Shown: positions 32,458 to 42,785, numbered from the stretch's first letter. The stretch: DNA of 64,000 nucleotides from Erythrobasidium yunnanense (GCA_001600175.1 BCJC01000003.1:1922001-1986000); one strand, 5' to 3'. Translations and numbers: made by a program. Notes: generated from the sequence alone by a model not told the origin.

Positions 32458-32955
32458 CTACGCAGTATTCCGTCTCGAAAGACCATTGCTGCTTCGTCTA
32501 GCCTCGAAATGAGCCTCCCAGTGCCGCTCCTGAGCGCGAGTATAGTTGCATTGCCAGAGCTCCAGTGATAGATGTCCCTGTATCATAACCCCCTGAAGAA
32601 GCACTGTCCGCCTTTCAGACCATTCGTAAAATGCTGCCACGGCAGCTTGCTGTTGTTCAGCGCTCAACAGATGCACGAGATCATGCAGTGCACTCCGCGG
32701 AGGGTGGTCATTATGTGGATTGGGGATTCTGACACGAACGAAGAAATGCTTCAAATCCCAGGATTCGACGGTTGTCCCGCGGAAAAGGCCCCTGCTCGAG
32801 ACCACGTATTGGAACACGGCTACTCCTTTTTGTCGCTTCAAGCGCGTGTAGTTCCTCATCGTGTGTATAGTGCGTGTATAGTCCAGAGCACCGTAAGAGG
32901 TGCTGAGCTGAGGCACGATTCCGAGTGACAAGACAGGTGAATCGGAGTAGGGCAT
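32458..32955 (-). CDS. Orphan small protein, paralogue copy 2
   Basis: A single uninterrupted ATG frame encodes 165 residues. It has no known domain. The core (VAVFQYVVSSRGLFRGTTVE, then WDLKHFFVRVRIP) has alternating hydrophobics, so a beta-sheet is likely. It is followed by a helical part (SAEQQQAAVAAFYEW) and a charged C-terminus. About 45% of residues in the core match copy 1 just downstream on the same strand, which is the main evidence that it is a real gene rather than chance. The neighbourhood is gene-poor, and a lineage-specific protein is likely. Its role is unknown. Confidence 0.55.
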   Translation of the reverse strand: MPYSDSPVLSLGIVPQLSTSYGALDYTRTIHTMRNYTRLKRQKGVAVFQYVVSSRGLFRGTTVESWDLKHFFVRVRIPNPHNDHPPRSALHDLVHLLSAEQQQAAVAAFYEWSERRTVLLQGVMIQGHLSLELWQCNYTRAQERHWEAHFEARRSSNGLSRRNTA

Positions 32956-33384
32956 GAAGGCTGTGACTTCCGCTTGACAGCAGGATTTTCAACGTGCTAT
33001 AACGTGTGCAATACCGGAACTCGGAGCTGGCACGAGACAGAGAAGCCAGTCTGAATTTTTATCTGAATTTAGAAGAAGTCTAGCACATGTTAAAGATTCT
33101 TCCTTTGACGCTGGATAACCAGCCAAGGATGGGACCATTATATGCGAGCGTTGACGGCCTGGTATAGCAGAGGGCAATATACTGTCTGAACTGAGATGTT
33201 AACTGCCCTGGAATAGGCTAACAGGCCGCTGTAGAGGAGTGGGGCAATGCGGTCTGTAACGTAGTAATGCTGGACTGGGGCATCCGCGGATGTATTTATT
33301 ACTATACAACATCAGCCTTCAGCGCATACCGAATCTCTGATGCTAGAGCTGGGGGCTCACTATACATGCGTGCGAAAGTGCCTT
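32956..33384. other. Intergenic region
   Basis: I see no gene, repeat or RNA in this 429-bp stretch. Confidence 0.35.
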
Positions 33385-33774
33385 TCAGATGATCGCCAGG
33401 CTCCTTTGACGAAGCTGCTGGAAGAAGATTGCCAGTAATCCTGCTCCAACGAGATGACCGATACCCTTGCTCGCTGCACCTTTCTCTGTACCTTTGCCCC
33501 GTGTATGAGCTATGTATGCGTCGACTAGCGCGACAGGCAGACTGAGTAGTCCTACAGTCGCCAGGGTATGATATTGACCATTGTACGCAAGCCATGCCAT
33601 TGTTCCAGCTCCGACAAGATCCCTGATTCCGATGAGGGGCATGAGAGGGCTCTGAGCATGGTCGGCGAGACCAAAGGTGCCAGCTCGCAATGCAGGAGCA
33701 AACATGCCTTGTATGCCTGATGATGCACCCAGTGCGGCAACGGCATAAGGCGCGTAGAGGAAGAAAGAGTTCAT
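33385..33774 (-). CDS. Small multi-pass membrane protein, DUF4267-like
   Basis: A single exon from ATG 33774 encodes 129 residues; the frame is open a little further upstream but without another ATG. Four hydrophobic segments are visible: FFLYAPYAVAALGASSGIQG, then LIGIRDLVGAGTMAWLAYNG, then LATVGLLSLPVALVDAYIA, and GIGHLVGAGLLAIFF. This pattern, with the GIRDL loop and the acidic VDAY in the third span, matches the DUF4267 family of fungal and bacterial membrane proteins of unknown function. It lies head to head with the CoA-ligase gene, about 400 bp away. Confidence 0.7.
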   Translation of the reverse strand: MNSFFLYAPYAVAALGASSGIQGMFAPALRAGTFGLADHAQSPLMPLIGIRDLVGAGTMAWLAYNGQYHTLATVGLLSLPVALVDAYIAHTRGKGTEKGAASKGIGHLVGAGLLAIFFQQLRQRSLAII

Positions 33775-34174
33775 GGCGCCGCCTTCTCCGTCGGCTAGGC
33801 TTAGGCGCAAGTATCAGGGATTCGGCAGCAGGAAGAGGTTGTAAGCTGGACAGGGCTGACTGCGCTGCTATTCAGAAAGAGATCCTGCGAAATCGATGCT
33901 TGGTCTTTCTTGCTCGGTCGACAAGAATTAGAAGAGAGGCCGGGCTTGTTTCACTCGCTAAGTTCGTGCAGCAGGGCACATCGCTGTATGCTCTGCGTAT
34001 CTGACGCTCACGCACAGAGATGATCTAGTCTCTCATCCACGGACTTCGCTCAAACACTTTCTGTCAAAACCGGTGTACCGGCCTGGGTTGCCTAAACCTC
34101 AAGCCGGATTCTTCGAAGAGTCGTATTCGCAGCCCATGTAGCTTTTCCTCCTACTCCTACATCTATTGCGAATC
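33775..34174. promoter_or_regulatory. Divergent promoter, DUF4267-like gene and CoA ligase
   Basis: This 400-bp gap must carry both promoters. I see short pyrimidine tracts just before 34175 but no specific operator or oleate-type element I could defend. Confidence 0.35.
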
Positions 34175-36279
34175 ATGGCTGCTGTCGCCGGCGCTGCTCC
34201 AAGCTTTCCTCTTCCAACGACGTCTTTGCCAGAATTCCTGCTTTCCTCACCATTCCAACGGGACAGCGTATGGATTCGACAAGGTCATGCTTGTAATGAA
34301 GGCCATTCCATCAAGGACAAGATTCCAGAGCATAAAGCCGCCTTCGTCAATGCTGAGACAGGTGAAGTCCGCTTGGCAGGAAGCTGAGCTGTCACATAAC
34401 TGATGTTAGTAAATCAGGCGCATCTATTACTCATGGAAGACTGCGAACAGATGTCCTCAGAGTAGCTGCTGGCCTTCGGAACAAGCTCCAGCTCAGCCCA
34501 GCTCCGTTCACGCCAGGTCCGCGTCAGAATGCTATCCTTTCGCCCGTCATTCTTCTTCATCTTCCCAACTGCATACAACAGCCTGTTCTCAAGCTCGGTA
34601 TATGGGCAGCTGGTCTGACCGTCACGACTATCAACTCGGCCTTGAAGCCCGCCGAAGTCGCATACATCGTCAATAACAGCAAGCCTGCAGCAATCGTCAC
34701 TCTGGCAAGCATAGGTGGTTTAGATGTCATCCTCGACTCGCTGAAGGATGTGGAAGATAAAGCTTTGGTCGAGCGATATCGATCAGGGAACATCTTCACC
34801 GTGGATCTGGAAAGCGATGAATACGGCTTACATACACCCTCTAAGCCCAACACGATCAACACTAGAGGAGCGAAAGTAAGAGACTGGAAGTGGCTGCTCG
34901 ACACGCCGCCGGAAGGCCAGAGCTTCCCAAAATACGCTGCTGGTGAGAGTCAGCGTAGAGCAGCTTTGATTCTTTGGAGTTCTGGGACATCAGGCAAGAG
35001 TAAGGGGGTGATCCTGAGTCATCAAGCCTTAGCGGCATCTGTGCAAGCGCTCTGGTATGGTAACCTCGACTTCAACGACTCTGAGGTATGATGACTTTGC
35101 CATAGAATCATATACAACCGCTGAATTGTAAGAACAGGTCTTCATCGGCTTCGTCCCCTTCTTTCACGTCTTCGGCCTATGCAATGTCGAACTCCTGACA
35201 ATTGCGATGGGCGCAACTACAGTCTGTCTCGGCAAATTCAACCCCGTCACCTTCCTCAGTCTAGCTCAGCGATATCGAGCCACGCATCTGCACATGGCGC
35301 CTCCCGTAGCTGTCATCTTGGCGAAATCACCCATGCTCGACGACTATGACCTGTCATCTGTTCGAGGCGGGACGAGTGGTGGCGCTCCGTTAGGCGCAAG
35401 CATAATTGAAAGCGTCTATAAACGGCTGGGATTCATGATTCGAATGGGCTATGGCTTGAGCGAGGCTGCGAGTGTGTCGACTACGGTCGCGGCGAACTGG
35501 GAGGAGTTACAGCCATTCTTGGAATACACTGGAAAGCCTTGTCCAGGTGTTGAGCTGAAAGTCATATCAGTGGAAGGTAACGGAAAGAGTAGGTCTTGCT
35601 ATTTTATCCTATACTGCAGATCGTAGCTGACATTCCGAGATAGCTTTACAGCAAGGCGACACTGGCGAACTTCTGATCCGCTCGCCGAGCTTAATGAACG
35701 CGTATCTCAATGCTCCCACAGCAACAGCCGAAGCAATCGATAGCGATGGATGGTTCCATACAGGAGATATTGGCTTCATCCATCCTTCCGGCAACGTAAA
35801 AATCACAGATCGCCTGAAGGAAGTCATCAAGGTCAAAGGGTTCCAAGTAGCTCCCGCAGAATTGGAAGCCTATCTCTGCGGGCACGAAGCGGTCGCGGAT
35901 GCTGGTGTTACGGCCATCTATAATGATGAACAGGCGACTGAACTGCCTTTGGCGTATATCGTGCCTAAGAAGACGAAGCTGCTGGAAAGCTCTGCAAAAG
36001 CTGGCAAAGCATGCCCGGAGACTGTCAAATTCGTCTCGGACGTGATGAAGTACATCGAGAGCAAGGTGGTCGACTACAAATTCATCAGGGGCGGAGTTGT
36101 CGTGACGGATGCTATTCCAAAGTCACTGTAAGTGATCCATTGTCATACTATGAGAATCCCTCCTGAGCATTTGTGCCAGATCTGGCAAGATTCTAAGGAA
36201 GGACTTCAAGCAGATCAAAGGCTATCCCGTGCAGATATATCAGCCGAAAAAGCGGGCAACTCGGCAGTCAAAGCTCTAA
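34175..36279 (+). CDS. Peroxisomal 4-coumarate/acyl-CoA ligase-like enzyme (ANL superfamily)
   Basis: Five exons (34175-34361, 34418-35085, 35138-35588, 35644-36127, 36180-36279) encode about 629 residues. ANL motifs are complete: the phosphate-binding loop SSGTSGKSKGV, GYGLSEA, the adenylate-binding WFHTGDIG, the hinge DRLKEVIKVKGFQVAP and the catalytic lysine in SLSGKILRKD. The enzyme would activate an aryl or fatty carboxylate to its AMP ester and then the CoA thioester. The protein ends in SKL, a perfect type-1 peroxisomal targeting signal, which points to fatty-acid or aryl side-chain degradation in peroxisomes. A 35-residue lysine-rich segment around residue 570 is an insertion. The start is the first ATG of exon 1. 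Substrate cannot be told from sequence. Confidence 0.92.
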
Positions 36280-36525
36280 TGTAATTGATTTCCGCTTTCA
36301 GCTTGGCTCGCAGCATTTGTGTTGTACAGGTAGAAGCATAGGCTCTTTCTTATTCGTGTACGCTGATGTTGGGCTGTAAAGCACATATAGAGTGTATATA
36401 GATATCGAATGGAGCGAGCTGTCAGTATGGGCCGTCTAGTGATCCAGGCTTGTGACAATTGCTACAGATTGGACTCGGTAGATTTTTGGCTATTCTATAC
36501 AGTCTTGTCGACTCCCCCAAGTGCC
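36280..36525. other. Convergent intergenic region
   Basis: These 246 bp lie between the stops of the CoA ligase and the DUF2237 gene and are A/T-richer than the flanks, as expected of two 3' ends. Confidence 0.4.
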
Positions 36526-37367
36526 TTACAGCTCTGACTTGGCTGTGTTAGGAGAGGTTGGCAGCGCAAATTGCTGCAACTCCTCGATTGAGACTGTTTT
36601 CTATCGATTGTCCGGTATTGTACTTAGCAGACCTCCTTTGGATGAGAGGACAAAGGTACTTACCAAAGCTTCATGGTGCGTGGAGTCTAGTAGCACCTTA
36701 GGCACGATCTTGTCGCCGTAAGTCCCGCGCGAATCGAAGGCCTCTTTCCATCGAGCGGCGCATAGACACCTGTCGAGAGTCTCGAGCCATCAACAACTGA
36801 GTCATTGTATCGAACGCGACCTTGTTTACCATTTACATCCGCCTTTTAGGCCAGCAAAATTTCCTGCAGCTGGTCCGCCTATAACCATGCCAGCCTGATG
36901 GCAGCATCAGCTTTGAGTCTAGCTGCCCGCAACACGTGGGGCTAACTTACGCTTCTCAGGTCGTTGCCTCTCTGAGCGGAAAAGTCGAGGAACTCTTCAG
37001 TCACTTCAGCTGCGACTACAGCCATAAGAATCAGCCTAGGTCACGCAGTCAATGTGGTGTCAGCCTGCCAGTATGAGAGCCGTAGTCTTGAAGACCAGTA
37101 TCACAGTATCCTGTATACGCAGGGTCAGGCAGGACGATAGGGAAGCAGCAGATTGGCCGGATGCACCATTTCGCAGGAAGCCGGTCAAGGGATCAGTTGA
37201 GGTCTAGGAGGCATCAGAATCGAGTCTCAGAACTCAAACATTCAGCTGCAGCGCACAATCTGGAGTTCTTTCCCAAAGACTGTAGGCTCATCGCAGTCAG
37301 CTCAACGAGTTGACGTACATCCAGCTTTCTAGAACCTGCCGTTGATACGTGGCAGAAGCTTTGTCAT
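36526..37367 (-). CDS. DUF2237-family protein in eight small exons
   Basis: No long open frame exists here, but eight exons on the minus strand join into about 138 residues: 37340-37367, 37257-37279, 37167-37203, 37069-37110, 36951-37009, 36830-36894, 36664-36769, 36526-36582. The family motifs appear in order: INVFGKELQ, STDPLTGFLRNGYCDTG, DYGSHT, VTEEFLDFSAQRGNDL, KWCLCAARWKEAFD and KVLLDSTHHEAL. DUF2237 proteins are small, widespread in bacteria and fungi, and of unknown function. Introns 1 (37280-37339) and 4 (37010-37068) seem to use GC donors. The last intron is placed at a strong GTAAGT but its acceptor is ambiguous. Loss of a conserved Cys after KELQ is odd for the family. Confidence 0.75.
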
Positions 37368-37565
37368 GGCTGTGTTGTGTCTCGCAGTTGTCTCGCAGTC
37401 TCGTCGCGCTGTGCAGCCGAAAGCTTGGGTCTCTGATGACGAGGGGTGTTTGATCGGTCCGAGTGAAGCGGTGCAGGACCTCTCGTGACAAAGACAAAGC
37501 AACAGTTTCGCTTCTTGGTTCTGCTCCAATCACTCCACTAACAATACAAAGAATTACCACCACCC
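37368..37565. promoter_or_regulatory. Divergent promoter, DUF2237 gene and eisosome gene
   Basis: These 198 bp lie between two opposing start codons. No specific element is defended. Confidence 0.35.
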
Positions 37566-39389
37566 ATGTCGTCTGATAACACCGCTGCTCAAGGCCAAGC
37601 TCATGCATCATCCGGAGGAGGGTTCTTCTCCAAGCTGCGAGGCCAAGCAGAGGCCGCATTATCCAAAGTCCCTGCATACAACGAGGTGCAACATGTCCTC
37701 AGACAGCAAGCTGTGACAGCAGATCCAAGGTGCGGGACCTTGTTGAAGCCCGAGCTGTCCCTACGTCCGACCTGACGTGTTCTTGTTTGGCTCCTTCACC
37801 TTTGCGGATACAGAATCTCCCCTCACATTCAGAAGATACAGCTGCTCGTCAAAGGCGCGAAAGGCGTGATCATCGATGAAGAGGCCCTTGCCCGAGGTGA
37901 GTCGCATCCAGCAGAAGCACGCCAGACATAGCTGACATGGAACTAATAGAGTCCAAGAGCTTCTCTAAGAACATTCTTGATCTCGGTAGACAAGAAAGCC
38001 CAGTTGCAAGCGCAGATGTAGCCGACTTGCAGGACAATATGGACCGCCTTGCCTTCCTGGTCTACACCACTGGCGAGGTAAGCACCATACTTATGTAGCT
38101 CTCTATGAGCAAGCCTGAAGTCAGATCTGCAGCTCCACGCCGAATATGCCAAGAAGCTCGAAGCGTCTCGAACCATGCTGAAAGACGTTCGCAACCATGA
38201 AAACAGCCTTACTCAGCATCGCGCACGCAAGACTCAGATCGAGAAGGAGCTCGCCAAGCTCTCTGCCGACACGAAGCCCAACAACCATACCCAAAGCAAA
38301 CTTGCCGATCTCCGAGATGACCTCGACGAGCATGCTGGTCCGAATTCTCCTCTCGCAGCTGCAGAGATTGCTGCTCTGACTCTGCGAAGACAGAAGATCT
38401 CGCAGGCTTTCAATGCCCAATTCGATGCTCTGGCAGAACTAGGAGAGAAGCTAGCTATCATAGCTGGACACGGCAAAGTCCTGGTTGAAGGATGGGATGT
38501 ATCAGAGAAAGCAGGAAAGACAGACTACATCGATGGAGCTAGGACAGCTGCAGTCCGCTCAAGCGTAGAGACCGCTCTAAATACATGGTCTCCTTCCAAG
38601 GCTTACATCCAGAAACCCAACATCAAGACTGGCTCTACTGGTCATGCTCCTTCTTTCCACGACTCTCACGCCAGCCAGCTGGCTAGCATCCCCACCGAGA
38701 CCGATCCCTTCGCCGACCATCAACAAGCTATGGACTCGTACTATCAGCAACCAGTGACGCCACCTGTACAGTCTATCGGCGCGCAGTCGGGCTACTCGGA
38801 CCACGGCAGTATCGCTAGCGGCCACACAGGCCATGTAGCTGCCCCGGTCCCCATTGCTTCTGGATCAAGCAGTTCTAGCGCTCTTCCAGCTACTCACTCC
38901 GGATCTCCGTTCGTACAACAACTCAATACGGCTCCTGTAACTTCCCTGCCAGGTGTCTCAGCGCCGGAAGTCCCAGCTCGAACAGCATCTGCTAGCTCTG
39001 GAGGACTTCAGGCCAGCCCCGAAGCCGGACACGACTCTACATCCGCTTTCGGCACTGGCGCAGCAGCACCTAGTCTACACTCGACAGGCAGCGGACACGG
39101 TCTGCCTACAGTAGCTGAGACTGGCGCACCTATCACTGGCACAGGCGGTCCATCAAGCGGTGTCTTGCGACCTCCTTCAGGTGTCTCGCCTGCTCTTAGC
39201 AAAGAAGAAGAAGCTAGAGCAGACACCAACAGACGCTTCGAGCAGTATTCTCAAGGACAGCAGCAGGAGCAGGGCGCAGATCTGGATAGACAGTTCAGCA
39301 TCAGTGGTCGAAATGATAGAGGAGAGCAGCTGCCTGCTTATGGTGGCGCTGGAGAGGGTGCCCCCGCTCCCCCTGAGAAATTGGCCTAA
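37566..39389 (+). CDS. Pil1/Lsp1-like eisosome protein
   Basis: Four exons (37566-37729, 37814-37896, 37950-38077, 38133-39389) encode about 543 residues. Residues 60-300 form a helical BAR-type region with family blocks LGRQE..DNMDRLAFLVYTTGE, LHAEYAKKLEASRTMLKDVRN, AAEIAALTLRRQKISQAFNAQF and ELGEKLAIIAGHGKVLVEGWD. Eisosome core proteins polymerise under the plasma membrane to shape furrows (MCC/eisosomes). The canonical N-terminal amphipathic segment of Pil1 is replaced by a short GGGFFSKLRGQAEAALSKV helix, and a C-terminal tail of about 240 Ser/Gly/Pro/Ala residues is added, so this looks like a divergent paralogue rather than the main Pil1. The third intron's acceptor is set by reading frame. 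Confidence 0.85.
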
Positions 39390-39598
39390 GCGGACCACGA
39401 CGAGGGAAAGAGGCAGCGGTAATGACCCAGATACACATGAAGTAAACATGTTGTATGACTACGTTTGGATTGTAGCTTCACGAGAAATGTAAAAGGAATG
39501 TGTTCCCTTTCAAGCCAACCCCGGCCCGTCTAGATGTTCGCCTTGCTGCTTTAGGTTTTCTGAGCATTCATATAGCTAGACTACCACCAGAGCCCGCA

Positions 39599-40120
39599 AT
39601 GCAGAGACTTCGCGCACTGACTGGACCGAAGAGACCCCTTCCGCAGCCCGAGGAACCAGCTACATTGAACGGCGCAGGCAAAGTCCCGAAGCTCAGAAGC
39701 TTCCTCGCACCCAGTATACGCGGTATCCGACTATCAGAACGACAGACTTGTCTACACGTTCGCAGCTATCCCACTCCGAAGGGTGACGGTTGGCAGAAAT
39801 GCAATATCCTCATCGAGCTGGCCGGAGAGTCGGGTCTGATCAGGTATGACGAGATACAGTTCCAGCCACATCCAGATCACAGGCGATTCTGCGCAATGCA
39901 CCAAGATGTTAAAGCCATATGGAAGTGTCTGGGACATGTACATCTGGAAGGAGATAGGATCCCGTTTGGGACGATAGACCTGTGAGTATGCGACAGCTGC
40001 AGTTGTCGGTGCGGAAGCTGAGGCACTGCTTACAGATGCGAAACTTGCGTTGTTGATGGCATGAAACGCTACCGAGACGCCTACCCAAGGAGAGCGCTGA
40101 CTCTCAAAGATGTACGCTAG
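39599..40120 (+). CDS. Hypothetical protein, unrecognised
   Basis: Two exons (39599-39981 and 40036-40120) give about 155 residues from the first ATG. The open frame extends upstream without an ATG. No domain is recognised. Visible features are a basic Pro-rich N-terminus (TGPKRPLPQPEEP), a hydrophobic and charged middle (LHVRSYPTPKGDGWQKCNIL), and a Cys pair near the end (CETC). The intron has consensus borders (GTGAGT..CAG) and keeps the frame, which supports a real gene. It sits between the eisosome gene and the Dlt1 gene. Confidence 0.45.
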
Positions 40121-40243
40121 ATCTCCCTTTGTCTGCTTGTACCATGAAAGGCCGGTCGAAAGGCAAAATTGTGTGACAATGGAGTTGACTTAAGGCTCTT
40201 GCGGTTGACAGCTTGAAGCGAGACTCGGGCTTCCATCGACAAG

Positions 40244-40567
40244 ATGAACATCAAGATCAGGCAGTGGGGCTTGACAGAGCTGCCCAGCATTGAAGAATGG
40301 TCGTATGAAAAGCTTCGACAGAGTGTTTGGCCAACCCGCCGCAAGCGCATTGTGACCAGCTTTGAAGCTTTGAGACGTGCAGCTGCGGCCACTCGTGCAT
40401 GGCACCCCTTCCAGCAAGCACCTAGGTTCGGAGACGTGGTATACGCCAAAGGCAGAGTCTCGAGTGCCTGGCCTTGCAGTGTCCAGATAGCTGGAATGCG
40501 GAGCCATCAGGCTCATTGGGAGTGCCAACCAGCCAGCGGGTCGGCGCGACTGACTCGTTACTTGTGA
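40244..40567 (+). CDS. Small orphan ORF, possible distant relative of the 47.7-50.5 kb family
   Basis: A 107-codon ATG frame. An alanine/arginine stretch (ALRRAAAATRA) is followed by FGDVVYAKGRVSSAWPCSVQI. This loosely recalls the FGxV...VxI core of the five-gene family at 47774-50525. No domain is otherwise visible, and other frames are open here, so coding status is uncertain. Confidence 0.3.
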   Translation: MNIKIRQWGLTELPSIEEWSYEKLRQSVWPTRRKRIVTSFEALRRAAAATRAWHPFQQAPRFGDVVYAKGRVSSAWPCSVQIAGMRSHQAHWECQPASGSARLTRYL

Positions 40568-40777
40568 ATGACTCTAAGGGCGCGAGGCTAGACCATGCTG
40601 ACAAGCCCTTGACAGCTGCCATGATCATATGGCTTCTGCTATAATGGCGCAGGAAGACCCGGAATCCCAGAAGAAATAGGTGTACGGCATGGAACGCCTC
40701 AATAGTTGACGACTTTTAGGCCTTGTTCTATTGTGACGTGTGAGGCTAGCCTAAGTCCTAGCACTTGCTTCGATCGC

Positions 40778-41585
40778 TCAGGTTTCTGGCGTGCAAACGC
40801 TTTGCTTGTTGATGACATCCACCAATACTGCGACTATCCGCAGGCAATTCTCGTAATCTGCCTGCGTCAGCTCCTCCTGCTTCCAGCGCGCATCCTCCAG
40901 CAGCTGCTCGTATAGCTGTATGAGGGGCAGCAGAGCCTTCGGGACGATGGCTTGTTCGCCAACCAAGCTTGAGTGATACTTCGCAAGCGGAGATGCATGC
41001 TTCGACCTCGTAGGAATCGGAGAGGCTGAATCGGATGCGGTCGGCAAAAGGGTGTCTAGAACTTTGAGCGTTTCTAGAATCGCAGACCTGAAGTGTATGC
41101 CGGCATAGTCGCTGTTGGGAGCACCCCAGCCAGGTAGTGTTCTTCCCTTAGGGCTTGTAGCATTGACTATCATGGCACAGCGACTGTACTCTGAGGCGAC
41201 CAGGCGATACAGATTCTGTTTAGTAGCAACCTCAGCGGCGACTCTAAGGAAGTAGCTTGTGCTCATCTACCTTGTTGAGCTCATCTCTGCCTAAAGGTAG
41301 GTAGCCTTTAGGTATACTAGCCAGCACCCTTCTGACGCTATACAGTCGGCTGAAGAAGATAACAACGCTCGCAAGCGCTACACCGAGATAGGCGCCAGCA
41401 AGAATCCAAGTATCTGTGAATCTGACGGGCCCTCGAGCTGTGCTGATGACTTGCTGAGCGATGTCGTAGCCGGAGCCAAGCAAGACGAACGAGATGAGAA
41501 CGACCAGGAAGTAGAGGCTCGACTGATAGAGATAGTATGCGAAACGCGACGACTGATGCGTCCTTGCGTACGTGTTGACAGGCAT
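40778..41585 (-). CDS. DLT1: Dlt1-like membrane protein (defect at low temperature)
   Basis: Two exons on the minus strand (41271-41585 and 40778-41230) encode about 255 residues. Two N-terminal membrane spans (SLYFLVVLISFVLLGSG and LAGAYLGVALASVVIFF) are followed by RRVLASIPKGYLPLGRDELNK and the family block LPGWGAPNSDYAGIHFRSAILETL. Dlt1 is a fungal-specific protein whose loss gives cold sensitivity in yeast; its biochemical role is unknown. The intron (41231-41270) is only 40 nt and ends GCTGAG; nearer acceptors give an in-frame stop. The frame upstream of ATG 41585 has only a TTG, so this ATG is the start. Confidence 0.82.
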
Positions 41586-41796
41586 CTTCAAGGATGGTGA
41601 TCGTGCCGGCTCATCGCTCGAGTTGGTTGGGAAAGAAACTGTACAATTCCAATAAACAGGATAATAATGAACCTTTCCGGGAATGCTACCTATGATACAC
41701 GTCTGAATGTAGACATTGTATGCGCATGAAGCTAGACTGACTTATCGCTGATCCTGTATCGTGCATGATTGAGATTATTACGCAGAATTAGGTGCT

Positions 41797-42722
41797 CTAG
41801 GCAGCTTTCCCACGCCGTATCGCAGAAAAAGCAGGTCCCAATATGCGAGTTGCGAACCACGGTGTTGCACTCACCGACAGTGCTAACCGGACCGGTAGCA
41901 GCGCTTTCACAACCACGTATGCAGCTACGCCGTCCATGACGTTGCGTATGCTCACACCAGAGACAGTCTCGCTGATCTTGCCTCTTATCCCAGCATTGAT
42001 GCCTTTCATGCCTTGCCGGAGAGCGTTGGCACCTTCTTCTTCCACAATCTCCTTTTCTTTGCCCCGCAGCTGCTGGACCTTGTGGAAGCCCATAATGCCT
42101 GTGGTATTCATTGTCAATCATAGCTTGCGGATGATAGTGTACGCCGCTCTGACCGTATTTCGATCCTACTCTCGCTACGGTGCGAGCGGTCGTATCGATC
42201 CATTCGGTAAGAACGTCTTCGACGCGCTGCCCGCCGACAGAGGGAACGAAGCTTGGAATGATAGTCTTGCCAGCGGTTCCTACCATCGGACCTCCCAGAA
42301 AGCTTGCCGAGAGGTCAGTCCATTGAAAGAAGTCTGTAGCATCAGCATCGTCAGGTCCGCCGTACATATGCAGTGATCGCAGCGAAGCACACAGTATAAG
42401 GGAACTGGAAGCTACATCAGCCGCAGCAAGAGAGGTCTTCATGACGCTCTCACATAGGGGAACGACAGCGGTTGCTTCATGGAGGATCAGGAAGGCCATA
42501 ACATGTCGACCTCTAAGGTATAGGACATTCAGGATAAGGAAGTTGATTCGCGATTATGTAAACTCGCGGTTTCTGCTTCATTTCATCTAAAGCTCGTCCG
42601 AATCTTGAACGGCGCGGTGGAGGTACATTGGGATTAGGCGCCGCGGTCTGCGCTTGCGTACTGTTCCATCGAGCATGTAGACGCCGTCGTATCAGCTGCC
42701 ATCGTACAGCAGGCGATATCAT
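41797..42722 (-). CDS. Mitochondrial Mrx11-like inner-membrane protein
   Basis: Four exons on the minus strand (42568-42722, 42454-42512, 42154-42333, 41797-42098) encode about 231 residues. The N-terminus (MISPAVRWQLIRRRLHARW) looks like a mitochondrial presequence. The family core follows: KPGRHVMAFLILHEATAVVPL, then VARVGSKYG, and a C-terminal AAYVVVKALLPVRLALSVSATP. Mrx11 in yeast associates with mitochondrial gene-expression complexes. Intron 1 (42513-42567) most plausibly uses a GC donor (CC, then GCGAGT), because only that join restores KPGRHVMAFLILHE. Intron 2 (42334-42453, 120 nt) is longer than usual and its acceptor less certain. The gene shares a 63-bp promoter with its divergent neighbour. 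Confidence 0.72.
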
Positions 42723-42785
42723 CAGAAGAAAGCCGAGATCCACCAGTTGGAGTCTTGCCAAAACCTCTGAATTCTGGCTACAAAA
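42723..42785. promoter_or_regulatory. 63-bp bidirectional promoter
   Basis: The minus-strand ATG at 42722 and the plus-strand ATG at 42786 leave only 63 bp for both leaders and promoters. The interval has no obvious TATA box. Confidence 0.5.

Noticed and set aside
36526-37367. Non-coding gap between the CoA ligase and the eisosome gene
   Set aside because: Joined small minus-strand exons reproduce the DUF2237 family in order.
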